Positions 29,626 to 36,634 of a stretch of DNA of 43,912 nucleotides are shown piece by piece. The translations under genes were made by a program, and so were the position numbers. Under the pieces are notes generated by a model. The model was not told the origin of the DNA and ran no database searches. It saw only the letters and a program-made list of their open reading frames with translations. The number at the start of each line of letters is the position of its first letter. The first letter of the stretch is position 1. Source of the stretch: a virus. The DNA is taken from positions 1 to 43,912 of the IMG/VR virus record IMGVR_UViG_3300047509_000152. The stretch is one strand, 5' to 3'.

Positions 29626-30792
29626 GCTGCGTAAGTGCCGGCGCCGGCGCCCCTTGCGGGCCGGGACAGCTTTCGGGGACAGCTTTCGACCCGTCGCCCG
29701 CCCGCCGAGCTGCACGCGGGCGACCGCCGCCACGTTCACCGCCGCATGCGCGGCCGCCGTGTAGCGTGAGGTCACCGGCGACCCGGGCGCGTGCATGCCG
29801 AGCCGTCCCACCGTCGCCGTGTCGCGGGTCGCCAGGTACAGCTGCCCGAGAAACGAGTGCCGCAAATCGTAGATGGTCAGGTGCTCGGTCACGCCCGCGC
29901 GCCGCGCCGCCCGCTGAAACGATCGGTTGAGCGCCGAGGCGGCGAACGTGCCGTAGGCGTGCGCCTGGTCGAACGCCACGAGCGCCGCGCGCCCCTCGGC
30001 CGACAGCGGCAGCGTGCGCGCCTCCACGCCGCCGGCCTTCAACCGCCGTTCGAGCCGCATCGTCGACGGCCGGGTCCGCAGCTGCACGTCGCCGGGCTGG
30101 AGATCGCCGAGCATCCCGGGCGGGATCCCCGCGTAGGCGATCACCGCCGCGCGCAGCGGCGCGAGGCTCAGCACCTTCGGTGCGCCACGCGTCACCGACC
30201 GATACGTCGGCATCGCCGCCAGGATCGTGGCGATGGTCCCGTAGTCGGTGCCGCGCAGTTCCGGTTTCGCCGCCGCGATCGAGAACGCGCCGCGCACGGG
30301 GTTCGCGCCGCCTTTCCCGTTCAGCACCCGGAAGAACGAGCGCAGCGTCGACCGGCGCTTCAGGACGGTCTGATCGCTCAGGCCGTCGGGCCCGACCGGG
30401 CGGCCGCGCGGCGCCGGCGGCGGGCGGGTGGTCAGCCAGGCGTTCAGAACGATGTCGATCTCGGTCGACGTGATCGAGTGCGGCGAGCGGTCGCGCCCGA
30501 GCGCCGCGGCCCACAGGGCCATGTGCGCCAGCATCTGCGTGGCTGTGGGCTTCGCGGCGATGCGCTGCCCGAAGATCACGATCGCCGCAGCGAAGGTCCC
30601 GCGCTCGACGCGCCGGCCGCCGCCGAAGTGCTCGCGCTGCGTCTTCAGTCGCCAGGCGCGGATGGTCTCGAGCGGTTCGTCGGGCCCGTAGTCTTTGTGG
30701 TACTGGACCCCGCGGACTTTGATGTAGCCCTGTAGCCCGCCCTTCCACGGACGGATCCCGCGCTCGAGGCGACGGGTCTTGCGGCGGGTCAT
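29617..30792 (-). CDS. int: Tyrosine integrase
   Basis: 391 residues. N-terminal arm-binding part (RRLERGIRPWKGGLQGYIKV), core-binding helices about 65-165, and a catalytic domain from about 180 with Lys252 region, TIYDLRHSF (Arg311, His312), LGMHA (His334) and TSRYTAA (Tyr344 nucleophile). At the place of the first catalytic Arg the sequence is AGIPPGML, with Pro instead of Arg, as I recall in some phage integrases. It inserts and excises the phage at the tRNA-Glu site. Stop lies within the attP core; start overlaps the preceding gene (ATGA). A longer overlapping minus-strand frame is only a shadow. Confidence 0.88.
   Translation of the reverse strand: MTRRKTRRLERGIRPWKGGLQGYIKVRGVQYHKDYGPDEPLETIRAWRLKTQREHFGGGRRVERGTFAAAIVIFGQRIAAKPTATQMLAHMALWAAALGRDRSPHSITSTEIDIVLNAWLTTRPPPAPRGRPVGPDGLSDQTVLKRRSTLRSFFRVLNGKGGANPVRGAFSIAAAKPELRGTDYGTIATILAAMPTYRSVTRGAPKVLSLAPLRAAVIAYAGIPPGMLGDLQPGDVQLRTRPSTMRLERRLKAGGVEARTLPLSAEGRAALVAFDQAHAYGTFAASALNRSFQRAARRAGVTEHLTIYDLRHSFLGQLYLATRDTATVGRLGMHAPGSPVTSRYTAAAHAAVNVAAVARVQLGGRATGRKLSPKAVPARKGRRRRHLRSAS
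29663..29687. repeat. Right arm-type direct repeats of attP
   Basis: Two tandem copies, GGGACAGCTTTC (29663-29674) and GGGGACAGCTTTC (29675-29687), inside the 3' end of the integrase gene. They mirror the pair at 29434-29456 across the tRNA-like core. Confidence 0.5.
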
Positions 30793-31028
30793 CCGGAGCG
30801 CCCCCGTTCGCGATCGATCGTCGACAGCATGTCAGCGACGAGGTTTGCGAGGACGTGCAGCGCGGCCGGCCGTTCGCGCGCGAGCCGCTGCAGGAGATTG
30901 CCGAGCCGCTCGGGCGGCACGACGCGGTTCTTCCACTCCATTAGCACGCTCAGCGTCGCGCGTGGCCTGCTCGAACTCCGCCCGGAGCCGCGTCGTCGCG
31001 CCGGCGGGAAGGGGAGCACCGTGGCCAT
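30789..31028 (-). CDS. Small helical protein upstream of integrase
   Basis: 79 residues from ATG at 31028, with AAGGGG 9 bases upstream. Basic N-terminus MATVLPFPPARRRGSGRSS, then helices LERLGNLL-like (PPERLGNLLQRLARERPAAL) and HVLANLVADMLSTIDRERGR. Its stop overlaps the integrase ATG, so the two are coupled. It overlaps the end of the repressor ORF in another frame. It may be a separate gene or the true C-terminus of that ORF after a frame break. Confidence 0.55.
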   Translation of the reverse strand: MATVLPFPPARRRGSGRSSSRPRATLSVLMEWKNRVVPPERLGNLLQRLARERPAALHVLANLVADMLSTIDRERGRSG

Positions 31029-31518
31029 GCGGTGCGGCCCCTTTCGCATGATCGCGGCCGTCGCGTTTGACTGGCGATTTCGCCGCCCCGTGCGACCCTG
31101 ACACAGCGGCCGCGGCGAATCGCGTCGCGCCACTTGCAGAATCCGCCGCCGTGCCGCGCGCACGGAGCACCATCGCCACGTTCGACCGGACGTAGGTCCG
31201 TTCGGCGGCCGTAAACGTCGGCCACGCGCGCAAGAGGGCCTGCACCACCGGGTCACTCACCCGTTTCTCGGGCCCGTAGAGCGCCTCGATCAGATCCGCG
31301 ATCGCGCCCTTGTGCGCCGCCCGGAGCACCGTCGACGCGGATTCCCCGGAGACCTGCGCGAGCCGCAAACAATTCTCGACGTTGAACGCGGTGTGCTTGT
31401 CGGTGCCGTTGAGCGCGCGGCTCAGGCGCGACGCGTTGAGGTCGAGCGCGGTCGCGAGCGCCTGGCGCGTGGGAAACCGGGCGGCGATCTGATTGAGGAG
31501 CGCGGTGAAGTCGGGCAC
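30832..31518 (-). CDS. HTH repressor candidate (CI role)
   Basis: 228 residues from GTG. Residues 1-65 form an XRE-type helix-turn-helix: FPTRQALATALDLNASRLSR, then NVENCLRLAQVSGESASTVL. Residues 80-125 are helical; the last 60-70 residues are Ala/Arg-rich and overlap the next gene, so the true end may be earlier. It is divergent from the early + strand operon and upstream of the integrase, the usual place of a lysogeny repressor. A promoter-like pair, TTGCGG and TAGATT, lies only 5 bases before the start, suggesting a leaderless mRNA. Confidence 0.65.
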   Translation of the reverse strand: MPDFTALLNQIAARFPTRQALATALDLNASRLSRALNGTDKHTAFNVENCLRLAQVSGESASTVLRAAHKGAIADLIEALYGPEKRVSDPVVQALLRAWPTFTAAERTYVRSNVAMVLRARGTAADSASGATRFAAAAVSGSHGAAKSPVKRDGRDHAKGAAPHGHGAPLPAGATTRLRAEFEQATRDAERANGVEEPRRAARAARQSPAAARARTAGRAARPRKPRR

Positions 31519-31627
31519 GGCTCAATCTACGGAGCGGCGTGCCCTAGCCGCAACGCGCAGCCGCGCCGTCCGGGCGGCTAGACCCGTCGTAGTTGACAGT
31601 ACGGACAGATTAGAGGTAGGGTGCCGC
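31519..31627. promoter_or_regulatory. Immunity region: divergent promoters and GACAG repeats
   Basis: 109 bases between the candidate repressor and the early operon. Minus strand: TTGCGG (31553-31548) and TAGATT (31529-31524), spacer 18. Plus strand: perfect -35 TTGACA (31593-31598) with no good -10 (best TAGGGT at 31617-31622). The pentamer GACAG occurs at 31595 and 31604 here and again at 31639 and 31652, within two longer copies GTACGGACAGAT and GTACCGACAGAT. These are candidate operators. Confidence 0.5.
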
Positions 31628-31897
31628 ATGGCCGTACCGACAGATGCGCGTGACAGTGGAGACACGATCGACCGCCTCGCCGCGCTGCGGCTGGACCGTG
31701 ACTGGTCCTACCGCCAGCTCTCCGACGACATGGCGCGCGTCGGGGTCCGTGCGTCCCAGCAGACCTTGCACCAGATCCTCAACGACCGATCGCTGACGCC
31801 GTACGATCGGACCCTCCACAAAATCCGCGTCTACCTCGACACGCTCGACGCGGAGCGGTCCGGGAAGCGGCGCCGCAAATCGGGGCGTGCCGCGTGA
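31628..31897 (+). CDS. HTH protein (Cro-like position)
   Basis: 89 residues. IDRLAALRLDRDWSYRQLSD and ASQQTLHQILNDRS form an XRE-type helix-turn-helix, followed by a basic tail KRRRKSGRAA. First gene of the early + strand operon, divergent from the repressor, so a Cro-like role is likely. GGTAGGG lies before the ATG. Confidence 0.65.
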   Translation: MAVPTDARDSGDTIDRLAALRLDRDWSYRQLSDDMARVGVRASQQTLHQILNDRSLTPYDRTLHKIRVYLDTLDAERSGKRRRKSGRAA

Positions 31898-32241
31898 GCC
31901 CCACGGTAGATCCCCGCCTCGCTGGTCTGCAGCCCAAGATGCTAGCGATCACGAGCGAAGCCGTCGGCAAGCCGCTTGCGGGGCGGGACTGGCGCCGGCA
32001 CATCGGCCAGACGATCGAGCGCGCGCTCGAGCTCGCGCACCTGACGAAGCAAGGCGTCAGCGGGGCGATGGGCTACCAGGATCAGGGCTCGCTGTCGCGC
32101 TGGATCTCGGCGGTCGAGCGGCCGCACTTCGACAAGCTGTTCGCGGTCGATCGGTTCTATGACGCCTGGGTCATCGCCTGCGCGGAGAGCAACCCGCGGC
32201 TCGAGGTGGACACCCTCATCCGCGTCCGGAGAGTGGCGTGA
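31894..32241 (+). CDS. HTH regulator, CII-like position
   Basis: 115 residues from GTG in a GTGA overlap. The middle reads RHIGQTIERALELAHLTKQG then YQDQGSLSRWISAVERP, a helix-turn-helix of XRE type with the recognition helix GSLSRWIS. Second regulator of the early operon. Confidence 0.6.
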   Translation: MSPTVDPRLAGLQPKMLAITSEAVGKPLAGRDWRRHIGQTIERALELAHLTKQGVSGAMGYQDQGSLSRWISAVERPHFDKLFAVDRFYDAWVIACAESNPRLEVDTLIRVRRVA

Positions 32242-32423
32242 TCGCCAGCGTCGACCAGGCGGCGATCGCGCGGAAGACCGACAGCGCGCCGCCGCGGACG
32301 CCCTGCCCGTGGTGTCCGGACTGGATCCCTGATCCCGTCTTCGCGGGCCAGAGCCACGGCATGTGCGACGCGTGCGCCGCGCGGCTCAACGCCGACCTCG
32401 ATCGACGGGAGGCCAGCCGATGA
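32238..32423 (+). CDS. Small zinc-ribbon protein
   Basis: 61 residues from GTG (GTGA overlap). CPWCPDW and CDACAAR form a four-Cys ribbon. Charged end RLNADLDRREASR. Function unknown. Confidence 0.55.
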   Translation: MIASVDQAAIARKTDSAPPRTPCPWCPDWIPDPVFAGQSHGMCDACAARLNADLDRREASR

Positions 32424-32620
32424 AGTGCTACACCGTGGCGCAACTGCTCATCATGCTCGAGATGTCGCGGTCGACGTTCTTCGGGCTCAAGGCGACCGGG
32501 CAACTGCCGTTCCTCGAGGAGCTCCGCCCGCGGCTCGGCCGCCGGCTGCGCTTCCGCGCGGACTTGGTCGATCGCTATCTCCAGGGCGACGGGCTGCGGC
32601 TGATCCGCCGGAGCGCGTGA
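32420..32620 (+). CDS. AlpA/excisionase-type HTH protein
   Basis: 66 residues: CYTVAQLLIMLEMSRSTFFG, then RRLRFRADLVDRYLQGD. This is the winged MerR/AlpA-like fold of excisionases (helix_turn_helix_17 type). It could act as excisionase or as a transcription factor. Several other genes here have the same fold. Confidence 0.68.
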   Translation: MKCYTVAQLLIMLEMSRSTFFGLKATGQLPFLEELRPRLGRRLRFRADLVDRYLQGDGLRLIRRSA

Positions 32621-32787
32621 ATCGTATGACGCCGCTCGCCGCCTCCCTCGTTGGGTACGGGCTCGGCGTGCTGACCGCGCTGATCGTCGCCGCGATCTGG
32701 ATGATTGTCCGCGGGGGCCAGGACGTGCGGGACTCCGACGATCGCCGGCGCGCCGATCGGTTGACGAAGGGACGGGGAGGCTGGTGA
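32617..32787 (+). CDS. Small membrane protein
   Basis: 56 residues from GTG. One membrane segment (LVGYGLGVLTALIVAAIWMI, residues 9-28), then a charged tail RDSDDRRRADRLTKGR facing the cytoplasm by the positive-inside rule. Function unknown. Confidence 0.55.
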   Translation: MNRMTPLAASLVGYGLGVLTALIVAAIWMIVRGGQDVRDSDDRRRADRLTKGRGGW

Positions 32788-33032
32788 TGATGGGTGAGTG
32801 GCGTCGACGGATCGACCAGCTCGCCCGCGGATCGCTCCGCCGGCAACCGTTTCCGCCGGTGAAGGCGCCGCGGCCCGCTGCTTCTCAGAGTTCTCAGAAG
32901 TCGGCGCCTGGAGGCAAGCAATGGGACGTCGTCCGCGGCGTGCTGGTGCCGGTGGGCGGGCGCGAACGGAAGCGGCGGCGGAAGGCGCGGGGTCGGCGAT
33001 TACGCGGACGTGGAGTCGTCAGCCGCGCGTAG
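32784..33032 (+). CDS. Small basic protein
   Basis: 82 residues. GTG at 32784 overlaps the previous stop; ATG codons at 32787 and 32790 are equally good starts after GGGGAGG. Ser/Gln/Pro-rich middle and a very basic end (RERKRRRKARGRRLRG). Could bind nucleic acid. No family recognised. Confidence 0.5.
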   Translation: MMMGEWRRRIDQLARGSLRRQPFPPVKAPRPAASQSSQKSAPGGKQWDVVRGVLVPVGGRERKRRRKARGRRLRGRGVVSRA

Positions 33033-33143
33033 AACGGAAGGCGGGAAGGCGGCACAAAGGGCAGAGGCCCGGCGGGCGGCAGGGATGCTAACCCGCAGGG
33101 CCCCTGGTGGTACGACAGCGACGGGGTAGGAGCCCGTCGTGCC

Positions 33144-33470
33144 ATGCGCGCTTCACATTTTAACAGAGGAACCACAAGGCCTTGTGTCCAACCCTTCCAT
33201 CCTCCGCGAGCGATTGGGGTCCAGGACTTCTCGCAGCGCTGGGTCGCCGAGCATCGGGACCATGCGACGGCCGGCGCGGCGTCGGCGTTCTCGGCGTTTC
33301 GGGACAGCCTCTGGGGTCCGTGGCGAGTCTGGTGCAAATGCGGCGCCTCGATGGTGACGTCGCGCGCGTCGTGTCAGCTGATCTGTCGAGTGGGTCGGCC
33401 GAAGGTGCTCCGGATGGAGATCGATAAATGGAAGGCGAAAACGGGCGATCAAAAAGCGGCCGTCTGGTAA
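33144..33470 (+). CDS. Possible small protein in a gene-poor gap
   Basis: 108 residues, the best frame in a 514-base gap (33033-33546). The second half is more protein-like: FSAFRDSLWGPWRVWCKCGA, then RVGRPKVLRMEIDKWKAKTG. GGAG lies about 11 bases before the ATG. The rest of the gap holds no other gene I trust. A 14-base palindrome, CACAAGGCCTTGTG, lies at 33173-33186 inside it. Confidence 0.35.
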   Translation: MRASHFNRGTTRPCVQPFHPPRAIGVQDFSQRWVAEHRDHATAGAASAFSAFRDSLWGPWRVWCKCGASMVTSRASCQLICRVGRPKVLRMEIDKWKAKTGDQKAAVW

Positions 33471-33546
33471 TGAATCTTATGTCAACCGCCCTTACTCCCC
33501 GACGAAGTCGCGCGCCGATGATACCGCGTTTGCGAAAGGATCGACC

Positions 33547-33762
33547 ATGAAAGTCACTGTGACGGAGCGCGTCGGCAAATGTCGGTGGTGTGGCTGCACG
33601 GACGATCAGGGCTGCGACATCGGCTGCTCATGGGCGAATCGCCACGCGACGCTCTGCTCGGAATGCGTCGAGCTCGATCGCCTGGTGCGGTCCGTCAAAG
33701 GGCGGCAAACGATCGCGCAGGTCTATAACGACTCGGAGCGGTTCTCGTTAGGAGGCCGATGA
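33547..33762 (+). CDS. Cysteine-rich zinc-binding protein
   Basis: 71 residues: KCRWCGCTDDQGCDIGCSWA, then CSECVELDRL. The CxxCGCTxxxxC...CxW...CxxC pattern is common in small phage proteins. Stop overlaps the next ATG. Probably binds zinc; function unknown. Confidence 0.68.
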   Translation: MKVTVTERVGKCRWCGCTDDQGCDIGCSWANRHATLCSECVELDRLVRSVKGRQTIAQVYNDSERFSLGGR

Positions 33763-34001
33763 GACGCACCGCCCTGCGCCTCGATCCGCTCCAGGTATCC
33801 CAAGCCGATCTCGATCGCGCGAAGCGCTGGCCGATCGGGCAGGGGGTGACCGTCACGACCGACGACGGATCCGTGGTCGAGACGCAGACACGATCGGCGC
33901 CGTGGCAAACCCTGGTCGACCGCCGCCTGGTCTGGGTGATTCTGCTGGACGTGGGCGGGATGGGGACCTGTCCGCTCGCGCGGGTGGCGGAACGATCATG
34001 A
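33759..34001 (+). CDS. Unknown small protein
   Basis: 80 residues: LQVSQADLDRAKRWPIGQGV, then RSAPWQTLVDRRLVWVILLD. Starts and ends in ATGA overlaps. Mixed alpha/beta; no family recognised. Confidence 0.6.
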   Translation: MRRTALRLDPLQVSQADLDRAKRWPIGQGVTVTTDDGSVVETQTRSAPWQTLVDRRLVWVILLDVGGMGTCPLARVAERS

Positions 34002-34426
34002 TGACCGACGCGAACGATCGCGTGGCGTTCGGATCCGCGTTGACGAGGGCCGACGACGTCGAGGTGTGGCGCGCGGGGGCGCTCCTGGAATGCGGCGATC
34101 CGAGTGACCCGGTCTGTCAGATGTTCTTCCACTTCCAGGCGGACCTGGTGCGCTACGACGGCGAGGCGCTCGCGTGTGGCTACACCCGGGACGACCTGCT
34201 CGTCCTGCTCGGCGCGACCGCCAGCCCGCTGCCGGTACCGGTGCGCTGCGGCGACCCCGTCATCGCGCCGACCGGTGAACTGGACGCGTTCGGCCTCTCG
34301 CCGATCACCGGCGACGTCTGGGCGTTGTCACCCTCACTGAACCTCCCCGGCGTGCTGCATGGCTTCGTCGTGCTCTACGGCGTGCCGACGCCGGCGCCGT
34401 GGGAATCGCGGATCCTCCTGCCATGA
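33998..34426 (+). CDS. Unknown early protein
   Basis: 142 residues, acidic: VEVWRAGALLECGDPSDPVC, YTRDDLLVLLGATASPLPVP, LPGVLHGFVVLYGVP. No zinc, membrane or DNA-binding motif. The stop is followed at once by a short copy of the start of the gene at 34720 (see repeat entry). Confidence 0.6.
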   Translation: MMTDANDRVAFGSALTRADDVEVWRAGALLECGDPSDPVCQMFFHFQADLVRYDGEALACGYTRDDLLVLLGATASPLPVPVRCGDPVIAPTGELDAFGLSPITGDVWALSPSLNLPGVLHGFVVLYGVPTPAPWESRILLP

Positions 34427-34439
34427 CCCCCGACGACGA
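34423..34439 (+). repeat. Duplicated start of the gene at 34720
   Basis: ATGACCCCCGACGACGA at 34423-34439 is identical to 34720-34736, the first codons (MTPDD) of a downstream gene. Here it runs into TAG after six codons. It looks like a relic of a duplication that shifted or replaced the genes in between. Confidence 0.55.
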
Positions 34440-34469
34440 ATAGGTGACCGATGCCAAAGAAAAAGCGCG

Positions 34470-34646
34470 GTGTCGAAGGTCGAGTTCGAGGGCGGCGATG
34501 GTGACGTGCTCACGATCACGTTGCGCGGTCCATCGACGATGGTCGTCGGCGTGCTCGTGAGCGGGATGCCGCCTGCCGCGCTAGAGAAGTTGTCGAGCGA
34601 GATCGACAAGATCGCGGCGAAGCGAACGGCGCGGAGGAAGTCGTGA
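34470..34646 (+). CDS. Small protein, start uncertain
   Basis: 58 residues from GTG at 34470: SKVEFEGGDGDVLTITLRGP, then PPAALEKLSSEIDKIAAKRT. An ATG at 34451 after GGTGA reads MPKKK and then stops in another frame; a +1 shift after AAGAAAAAG would join it to this ORF as MPKKK-AVSKVEF. So either the GTG is used, or a frameshift or indel in the A-rich run joins the two. Confidence 0.5.
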   Translation: MSKVEFEGGDGDVLTITLRGPSTMVVGVLVSGMPPAALEKLSSEIDKIAAKRTARRKS

Positions 34647-34719
34647 GGCGCCAGACGGTGAACGCGGGGGCAACGCCCTCCGACCAGGGCGCCCCGGGAT
34701 CCGCGAGAAAGAATTTCTC

Positions 34720-35061
34720 ATGACCCCCGACGACGAGAACCGGCGCCTCGCCCTGGCCTACGACAAGCTCGAGATCGCCCTCGCGGCGATCGGGGACGCC
34801 ACGAGCCGCGACGCCTGCCGGGAGCATGATCGGGCGCTCGCCGCGCTCGAAGTGCGGGCCGCGATGGCCGCAATCCAAGAGGTGCAGCGCGCCCGCACCG
34901 AATACCTCACGAACGCCGACGTCTGGACCGTGCTCGACCTGATCGTCGCGGAGTTCACGTCGGACCCGAAGTGCCATGCCTGGTTCGATGAACGCCTGGT
35001 CGCGCGCGCGATCGTCTTGAACCGCGAGCACCGCCGCGCCGCACCGGAGGTCCCGGCATGA
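34720..35061 (+). CDS. Unknown helical protein
   Basis: 113 residues: LALAYDKLEIALAAIGDATS, then VRAAMAAIQEVQRARTEYLT. Largely helical, charged. Stop overlaps the next ATG. Its first 17 bases recur at 34423. No family recognised. Confidence 0.6.
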   Translation: MTPDDENRRLALAYDKLEIALAAIGDATSRDACREHDRALAALEVRAAMAAIQEVQRARTEYLTNADVWTVLDLIVAEFTSDPKCHAWFDERLVARAIVLNREHRRAAPEVPA

Positions 35062-35942
35062 CGATCGCCCGCGTCAGCACCCAAAATGAACTCGATGTGG
35101 CGCTGGCTACGCCAGCCCCACATGAAATCTGGATCTGCGGCACCGGAGACTTCGTCCTGCGCGACAGCGCGCAGCACTTCGTTCGAGCCACCGACACGTC
35201 GCACGTCGTGGCCCGGGAGAGTTCGCACGTCGAGGCCCGGGGGAGTTCGCACGTCGTGGCCCGGGGGAGTTCGCACGTCGTGGCCTGGGGGAGTTCGCAC
35301 GTCGTGGCCCGGGAGAGTTCGCACGTCGAGGCCTGGGAGAGTTCGCACGTCGTGGCCTGGGAGAGTTCGCACGTCGAGGCCCGGGAGAGTTCGCACGTCG
35401 AGGCCTGGGAGAGTTCGCACGTCGTGGCCTGGGGGGCGGTGCTGGTCCGCGCGCGCGATCGCGCGAACGTGAAGGCGGCGTCGACGTTGATCGTGATTAT
35501 GAATCACGCGACGACGACGTCAATTGAGGGCGGCACGGTTGTGCAGGTCCCTCCGGTGACGACGGCTGAGGCCTGGTGCGACTACTACGGCGTCGAGGTG
35601 CAGGACGGGATCGCGATGGTCTATAAGGCCGTCAACGATGCGTACCGCAGCGGCTACGACTTTCCCTACACGCCGGGGTCGATCCCAGTCGCGTCCGATT
35701 GGGACGGGGGCCGCGCCGAATGCGGGGGCGGCCTGCACTTCTCACCCACGCCCATCGCGGCAAAGGATTTCAATAACGGCGCGACGCGCTTCCTCGCCTG
35801 CCCGGTCCGGCTCACCGACATCCGCGCGCCCAAGGCGAACGACAGTCACCCCTCCAAGATCAAGGCGTCGGGGTGTTGCGGGCCGGTCGTGGAAGTCGAT
35901 CTTTGGCGGCAGCCGATGGTGCGCGCGGGAGGCGCCGCGTAA
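35058..35942 (+). CDS. Octapeptide-repeat (beta-helix-like) protein
   Basis: 294 residues. Residues 1-46 lead into ten tandem octapeptides (SSHVVARE and variants) at 47-126, which probably fold as a small right-handed beta-helix like pentapeptide-type proteins. Residues 150-285 form a separate domain (WCDYYGVEVQDGIAMVYKAV, YRSGYDFPYTPGSIP, TRFLACPVRLTDIRAPKAND), a pattern I recall in small phage proteins of unknown role. Only three positions of the octapeptide vary (V/E, R/W, E/G). No signal peptide. Confidence 0.72.
   Translation: MTIARVSTQNELDVALATPAPHEIWICGTGDFVLRDSAQHFVRATDTSHVVARESSHVEARGSSHVVARGSSHVVAWGSSHVVARESSHVEAWESSHVVAWESSHVEARESSHVEAWESSHVVAWGAVLVRARDRANVKAASTLIVIMNHATTTSIEGGTVVQVPPVTTAEAWCDYYGVEVQDGIAMVYKAVNDAYRSGYDFPYTPGSIPVASDWDGGRAECGGGLHFSPTPIAAKDFNNGATRFLACPVRLTDIRAPKANDSHPSKIKASGCCGPVVEVDLWRQPMVRAGGAA
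35196..35435 (+). repeat. 24-bp tandem repeat, ten units
   Basis: Ten in-frame 24-base units containing AGTTCGCACGTCG. Apart from the first unit they differ almost only at three bases: GTG/GAG, CGG/TGG and GAG/GGG. Copies are nearly identical, so the array is young and may change length by slippage without breaking the frame. Confidence 0.8.
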
Positions 35943-35945
35943 GCC

Positions 35946-36155
35946 ATGACGCCTATCCTGCGCTCCCTCACCCCGCTCGAAGTCGATACGCTCCGCGTCG
36001 CGCTGGCGCTGCTCTTGGTGACGCCGACGTCGAGTCTCGATCTCCTGGACGCGCGGGTGACGGAGGCGGTGGGCGCGATCGCGAGCGACGAGGTGACCGC
36101 GCAGCTCCTAAACGAGCTCGCCGGCGCCCAGGTCGACGTCAGGCGGGCCGCGTGA
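35946..36155 (+). CDS. Unknown small protein
   Basis: 69 residues, helical: LTPLEVDTLRVALALLLVTP, then LLDARVTEAVGAIASDEVTA. Stop overlaps a GTG that opens the next gene. Function unknown. Confidence 0.5.
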   Translation: MTPILRSLTPLEVDTLRVALALLLVTPTSSLDLLDARVTEAVGAIASDEVTAQLLNELAGAQVDVRRAA

Positions 36156-36427
36156 TCCGGAACGTGATCGGCACCTGGAATACGTGGGTGATCGTCGTCG
36201 GCTGGATCGTCCTGGTGCTCGTCTGCGCCTCCACGTACGTCGTGGAGCGCCGGCAGAAACGGCGGATTCGCGACGCGATCGCGCGCGTCGACCGACTCGA
36301 TGCGGAGTACGAGGCGCTCCGTGTGAAGAACGCGGAGAAGTTGAGAGCGGTAGCGCGGCCCGGGGCAACGGTCGCGCTGTCACTCCACCGACGCAACGGC
36401 GAACCGACGGAGGAGGGGAGAAGGTAG
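36152..36427 (+). CDS. Membrane-anchored coiled-coil protein
   Basis: 91 residues from GTG. A membrane segment (WVIVVGWIVLVLVCASTYVV, residues 12-31) followed by a charged helix RRIRDAIARVDRLDAEYEAL. Topology suggests a cytoplasmic coiled coil. Function unknown. Confidence 0.6.
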   Translation: MIRNVIGTWNTWVIVVGWIVLVLVCASTYVVERRQKRRIRDAIARVDRLDAEYEALRVKNAEKLRAVARPGATVALSLHRRNGEPTEEGRR

Positions 36428-36439
36428 GAGTAGGTAGGA

Positions 36440-36634
36440 ATGCGATTCGCCGCCGACTGCGTTCCCAGCCGCGCGTGCGAGCGAGCACCGTTCGATCGGA
36501 ATTCCAAAGGACGCGACCACGGCCAAGCCCTGAGAAGCAACCACCGTGATCGGCGTCCTTGTGCTCGGAGTACTAGGGTGCCAACTATTTTACACACGCC
36601 CGCGGCCGATCGTCTGTCGGGGACCCGACAGTGA
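36440..36634 (+). CDS. Possible small ORF before replication gene
   Basis: 64 residues with a good ribosome site (AGGAG at 36426-36430), overlapping the next GTG by 4 bases. Arg/Ala/Cys-rich with no recognisable motif. Spacing argues for it, composition against it. Confidence 0.35.
   Translation: MRFAADCVPSRACERAPFDRNSKGRDHGQALRSNHRDRRPCARSTRVPTILHTPAADRLSGTRQ
36614..36631. promoter_or_regulatory. Operator-like palindrome at the replication gene start
   Basis: CTGTCGGG and CCCGACAG separated by GA, ending on the G of the GTG start codon at 36631. The half-site GACAG also recurs in the immunity region. A repressor bound here, or an RNA hairpin hiding the start, could control replication. Confidence 0.5.

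Noticed and set aside
29384-30748. 454-codon minus-strand ORF longer than the integrase
   Set aside because: Out-of-frame shadow; only the 391-codon frame holds the RH...H...Y integrase motifs.
35196-35435. CRISPR array
   Set aside because: Repeats are contiguous 24-mers without unique spacers and are in frame inside a coding sequence.
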